Of a stretch of 44,982 nucleotides of DNA, positions 42,601-44,982 are shown piece after piece. A model generated the notes under the pieces. The model was not told the origin of the DNA, did no database searches, and was given only the letters and a program-made list of their open reading frames with translations. Position numbers and translations under genes: made by a program. The DNA comes from Bacteroidales bacterium (GTDB taxonomy: Bacteria > Bacteroidota > Bacteroidia > Bacteroidales > JAADJA01), in contig JAGQVE010000032.1 in NCBI GenBank assembly GCA_020438105.1, positions 1 through 44,982 on the forward strand, read 5' to 3'. How positions within the stretch are numbered: the stretch's first letter is position 1; each line of letters begins with the position of its first letter.

Positions 42601-44952
42601 CTATTTTACGATGAGTTTCCTATAAACGAGTTTGTTTTTACTTTGAAATTCCAGGTAATAAAAACCACTTTCAAGTTTTGAAATATCTATTTTTCCTACT
42701 AAATGGGATTTATTTAAAACAACTTCCTGGTTTTGATTGTAAATAATAATTTCACCTTCATTATCCCCGGCGGGTAAAGAAATAAAGATAAATTCATCAG
42801 CCGGATTAGGATAGATGACGAAATCATCCAAAGTTTCAGCAAATTCATTGGTATTTGTTTGACAAGCCTCTAATATTTCTGTTTGATCGTTGCAGCCCGG
42901 AGCATTGTTAGTAATGGTAAAATTAGCTCCCGGATAATTCAAATACTGACAAACACTCTCAACAGCACAATATGATAACAATGGGTTATATTTCAAAGTT
43001 AATTTATTCAGTCCATCCAAATTTATTAATGATAGGGAATTGATGTTAGTTAAATTTTCATTCGCCTCTATTTGAAGAAATTCGTGAAGCTCTAGCACAT
43101 TTTCGAGACCTGTAATATCCGACAATGAATTATTTTTATAAATTCTTAAGCTTCCTCCAATCTCATTCAAATTCGAAAGTCCATTTAAGGAATTTAAACC
43201 GTTTTGCTGAAGGAGGAGATCATAACCTACAGTATTTAAATTTTCAAAACCCTGAATTGTATGTAAATTTTCATTACCATAAAATCGCAATGTTCCTTCA
43301 ATCGTCTTGAGATTTAATAGGCTATCAATTGAATTTAATTGATCATTAAGCTCAAACTTTAAATTCCCACCAATGGTGGACAGATTCTGAAATCCACTGA
43401 AAGAATTTAATAAAGGATTATTGAAGACAAGCATGCTTCCTGAAATACTATCCAATAAATTAAATCCTTTTATGCTTTGTAGGTGATCATTCTGCCCAAT
43501 TGAAACGGTTCCATAAACAGCATCAATATTGTTCAACGTATTTAGACTCTGCAGATTATCGTTATTATTTATTGAAAAATCTCCCCAAATTTTGTTTAAT
43601 TGATCAAAAGTGGGAATATCCAACAATTCAGGATTATTTTTAATTTGAAGATTTCCACCAACAGAATCCAGATTCTCGAGACATGAAATATTAGCTAATT
43701 GCAAGTTATTTTCAATAACCAGATCATTTCTAATAGAATCAATATTACACAGGCACGAAATATCAGTTAGTACATCATTATTGCTAATTATCAAGCTACC
43801 CCTCACTGTAGAAATGCTTTCCAACCCAGTCACCGATAAAAGGGATGCATTATTTACTATCCTGATCTCACCACCCATATAGTTTACATTGCTTAAAGCC
43901 TCAATGCTTAATAGATTTTCATTATTATAAATCCATAATCCATGAACAATACCATCAACATTCTCCAGACCTGACAAACTTGACAGCCCAGGTTTTGAAC
44001 CTTCATTCGGATCTCCGATATAAAGAACTACGTTGATCCAATAAAGATTTGCAAAATCCGACATATCTGAAACCATTGGGTTTCCTGCGATCTTTAATGC
44101 CCCCACAGATGTTAGATTGTTTACACCATAAAATGAGGTAAGGTTGTCGTTGTCAATAATTTCAAGACTACCAATGCCGGTTAAATTAATAAGCCCGGAT
44201 AAATCTGTAAGATTATCATTGTCAATGATAGAAAGTTCATTAACATTAGAAAAACTAAGATTGCTTAGGGCATCTATATCAGCCAAAGCTGAATTGCCTG
44301 AGATCCTCAAAAAGCCAGGAATTACAACCAGGTTATCCAATCCTGCTAAACTCGTTAATGAGGTATTATTTGAAATTGAAAGGTGAAAATTGCAGCTTGT
44401 TAAATTATCAAAACCATGCAGACTCTGCAATTGAGGATTTGAACTTATAAGGACAGGATTGAAAAAATAGGCATTTGCCAGGGCATCAAAATTAATCAAG
44501 GAGGTATTATTAGAAATACCTATTTGCCCACCAATAGAATCCAGGTTAGACAAAGGATCAATATCTAAAATAAGAGAGTTATAATTTATAGCCAGGCCAC
44601 CATTTATAATACTAAGGTTTTCTAACCCTGATAATGAATTTAAAACTTCACAGCCCAGAATACCGAATCCTCCACCTACTTGAGATATTTGGTTTAATCC
44701 AAGTAAGCTCGTGATAGAGTCATAACCCAGAATAATTACATCACCTTCAATAAATGTACACCCCGGATAATTTACGGAGAAATCATCTATTTGCTGCTGG
44801 TTAGTAAAAGTTATTCCTTCGGGAAGGCAACCCTGGGCTGTAGAATCCAGATGGAAGCCACAAACTAAAATTAACAGTAAAGTACCTGTTAGAATTGAAC
44901 TCAGGAACGATTGGCCTGTGATTTTTGAGAAGAGTTGTTTGCATTTTTTCAT
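42601..44952 (-). CDS. Secreted leucine-rich-like repeat protein with T9SS tail
   Basis: A 783-residue exported protein, from the ATG at 44952; a TTG eight codons upstream is the alternative. A signal peptide (hydrophobic about 20-40, TGTLLLILVCGF) is followed by roughly 24 tandem units of 23-25 residues, with a consensus like 'GLeNLxxIGGxLxIxNNxxLxxIs'. This is the receptor-L-domain/LRR-like pattern of Bacteroidota surface proteins, which would fold as a solenoid and probably bind other molecules. Several units carry Cys pairs ('SCLCNIDS', 'SCLENLDS'). The C-terminal domain 'FVIYPNPADEFIFIS' with 'ESGFYYLEFQSKNKLVYRKLIVK' is the T9SS sorting signal. No enzyme motif is seen. It starts 30 bases from the window end, so its promoter is not visible. 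Confidence 0.83.
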   Translation of the reverse strand: MKKCKQLFSKITGQSFLSSILTGTLLLILVCGFHLDSTAQGCLPEGITFTNQQQIDDFSVNYPGCTFIEGDVIILGYDSITSLLGLNQISQVGGGFGILGCEVLNSLSGLENLSIINGGLAINYNSLILDIDPLSNLDSIGGQIGISNNTSLINFDALANAYFFNPVLISSNPQLQSLHGFDNLTSCNFHLSISNNTSLTSLAGLDNLVVIPGFLRISGNSALADIDALSNLSFSNVNELSIIDNDNLTDLSGLINLTGIGSLEIIDNDNLTSFYGVNNLTSVGALKIAGNPMVSDMSDFANLYWINVVLYIGDPNEGSKPGLSSLSGLENVDGIVHGLWIYNNENLLSIEALSNVNYMGGEIRIVNNASLLSVTGLESISTVRGSLIISNNDVLTDISCLCNIDSIRNDLVIENNLQLANISCLENLDSVGGNLQIKNNPELLDIPTFDQLNKIWGDFSINNNDNLQSLNTLNNIDAVYGTVSIGQNDHLQSIKGFNLLDSISGSMLVFNNPLLNSFSGFQNLSTIGGNLKFELNDQLNSIDSLLNLKTIEGTLRFYGNENLHTIQGFENLNTVGYDLLLQQNGLNSLNGLSNLNEIGGSLRIYKNNSLSDITGLENVLELHEFLQIEANENLTNINSLSLINLDGLNKLTLKYNPLLSYCAVESVCQYLNYPGANFTITNNAPGCNDQTEILEACQTNTNEFAETLDDFVIYPNPADEFIFISLPAGDNEGEIIIYNQNQEVVLNKSHLVGKIDISKLESGFYYLEFQSKNKLVYRKLIVK

Positions 44953-44982
44953 GACAAATTGGATTAAATTAAACAATGTAGA

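Overview
The window comes from a Bacteroidota chromosome, most likely an environmental or marine member of the Bacteroidia. The reasons are five proteins with a type IX secretion (T9SS) C-terminal sorting domain of the 'YPNP ... G.Y' type, repeated promoter boxes of the Bacteroidota form TAnnTTTG, almost no Shine-Dalgarno sequences, and Bacteroidota-type housekeeping genes. No tRNA, rRNA, CRISPR array or prophage was seen.

Layout. 1-3.1 kb: an EbfC/YbaB nucleoid protein converges on a B12-dependent ribonucleotide reductase, with a shared terminator hairpin. 3.5-8.8 kb (minus): a large outer-membrane protein (degenerate peptidase-like domain, TolB-like propeller, barrel) and lepA with a TTG start. 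8.9-10.3 kb (minus): a small protein built of 25-residue repeats and a radical SAM protein. 10.3-15.1 kb: a polyprenyl diphosphate synthase converges on rodA-mrdA, followed by a PrsW-type membrane protease.

15.2-21.6 kb (plus) is the most interesting part. A XRE-cupin regulator with a palindromic operator array precedes a tight run: a divergent lysine-2,3-aminomutase-like radical SAM enzyme, two CoA-transferase subunits of PcaI/PcaJ type, a beta-amino-acid-type class III aminotransferase, and a PcaF-type thiolase. Read in order they make a complete route: alpha-amino acid, beta-amino acid, 3-oxo acid, 3-oxoacyl-CoA, acetyl-CoA plus acyl-CoA. The aminomutase lacks the two Asp residues that bind the lysine side chain, and the downstream enzymes look like 3-oxoadipate enzymes. 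My leading guess is 2-aminoadipate (a lysine breakdown product) converted through 3-aminoadipate and 3-oxoadipate to succinyl-CoA and acetyl-CoA; glutamate is the main alternative. I know of no described pathway of this form.

21.7-30.7 kb: three secreted T9SS cargo proteins (subtilase, BNR-propeller protein, fibronectin-III-like protein). 30.7-37.3 kb: a barrel protein, a 42-residue lipoprotein, ung, a glutathione-peroxidase-like protein, a MATE exporter, a transglutaminase-like lipoprotein and a secreted endonuclease I.

37.3-42.6 kb: a REP-associated tyrosine transposase (RAYT) that carries a perfect REP-like palindrome inside its own reading frame; a second copy lies 2.9 kb away. Between them is a BlaI/M56-peptidase pair with two well-placed operators, and then an ABC exporter. 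42.6-45 kb: a secreted protein with about 24 leucine-rich-like repeats and a T9SS tail.
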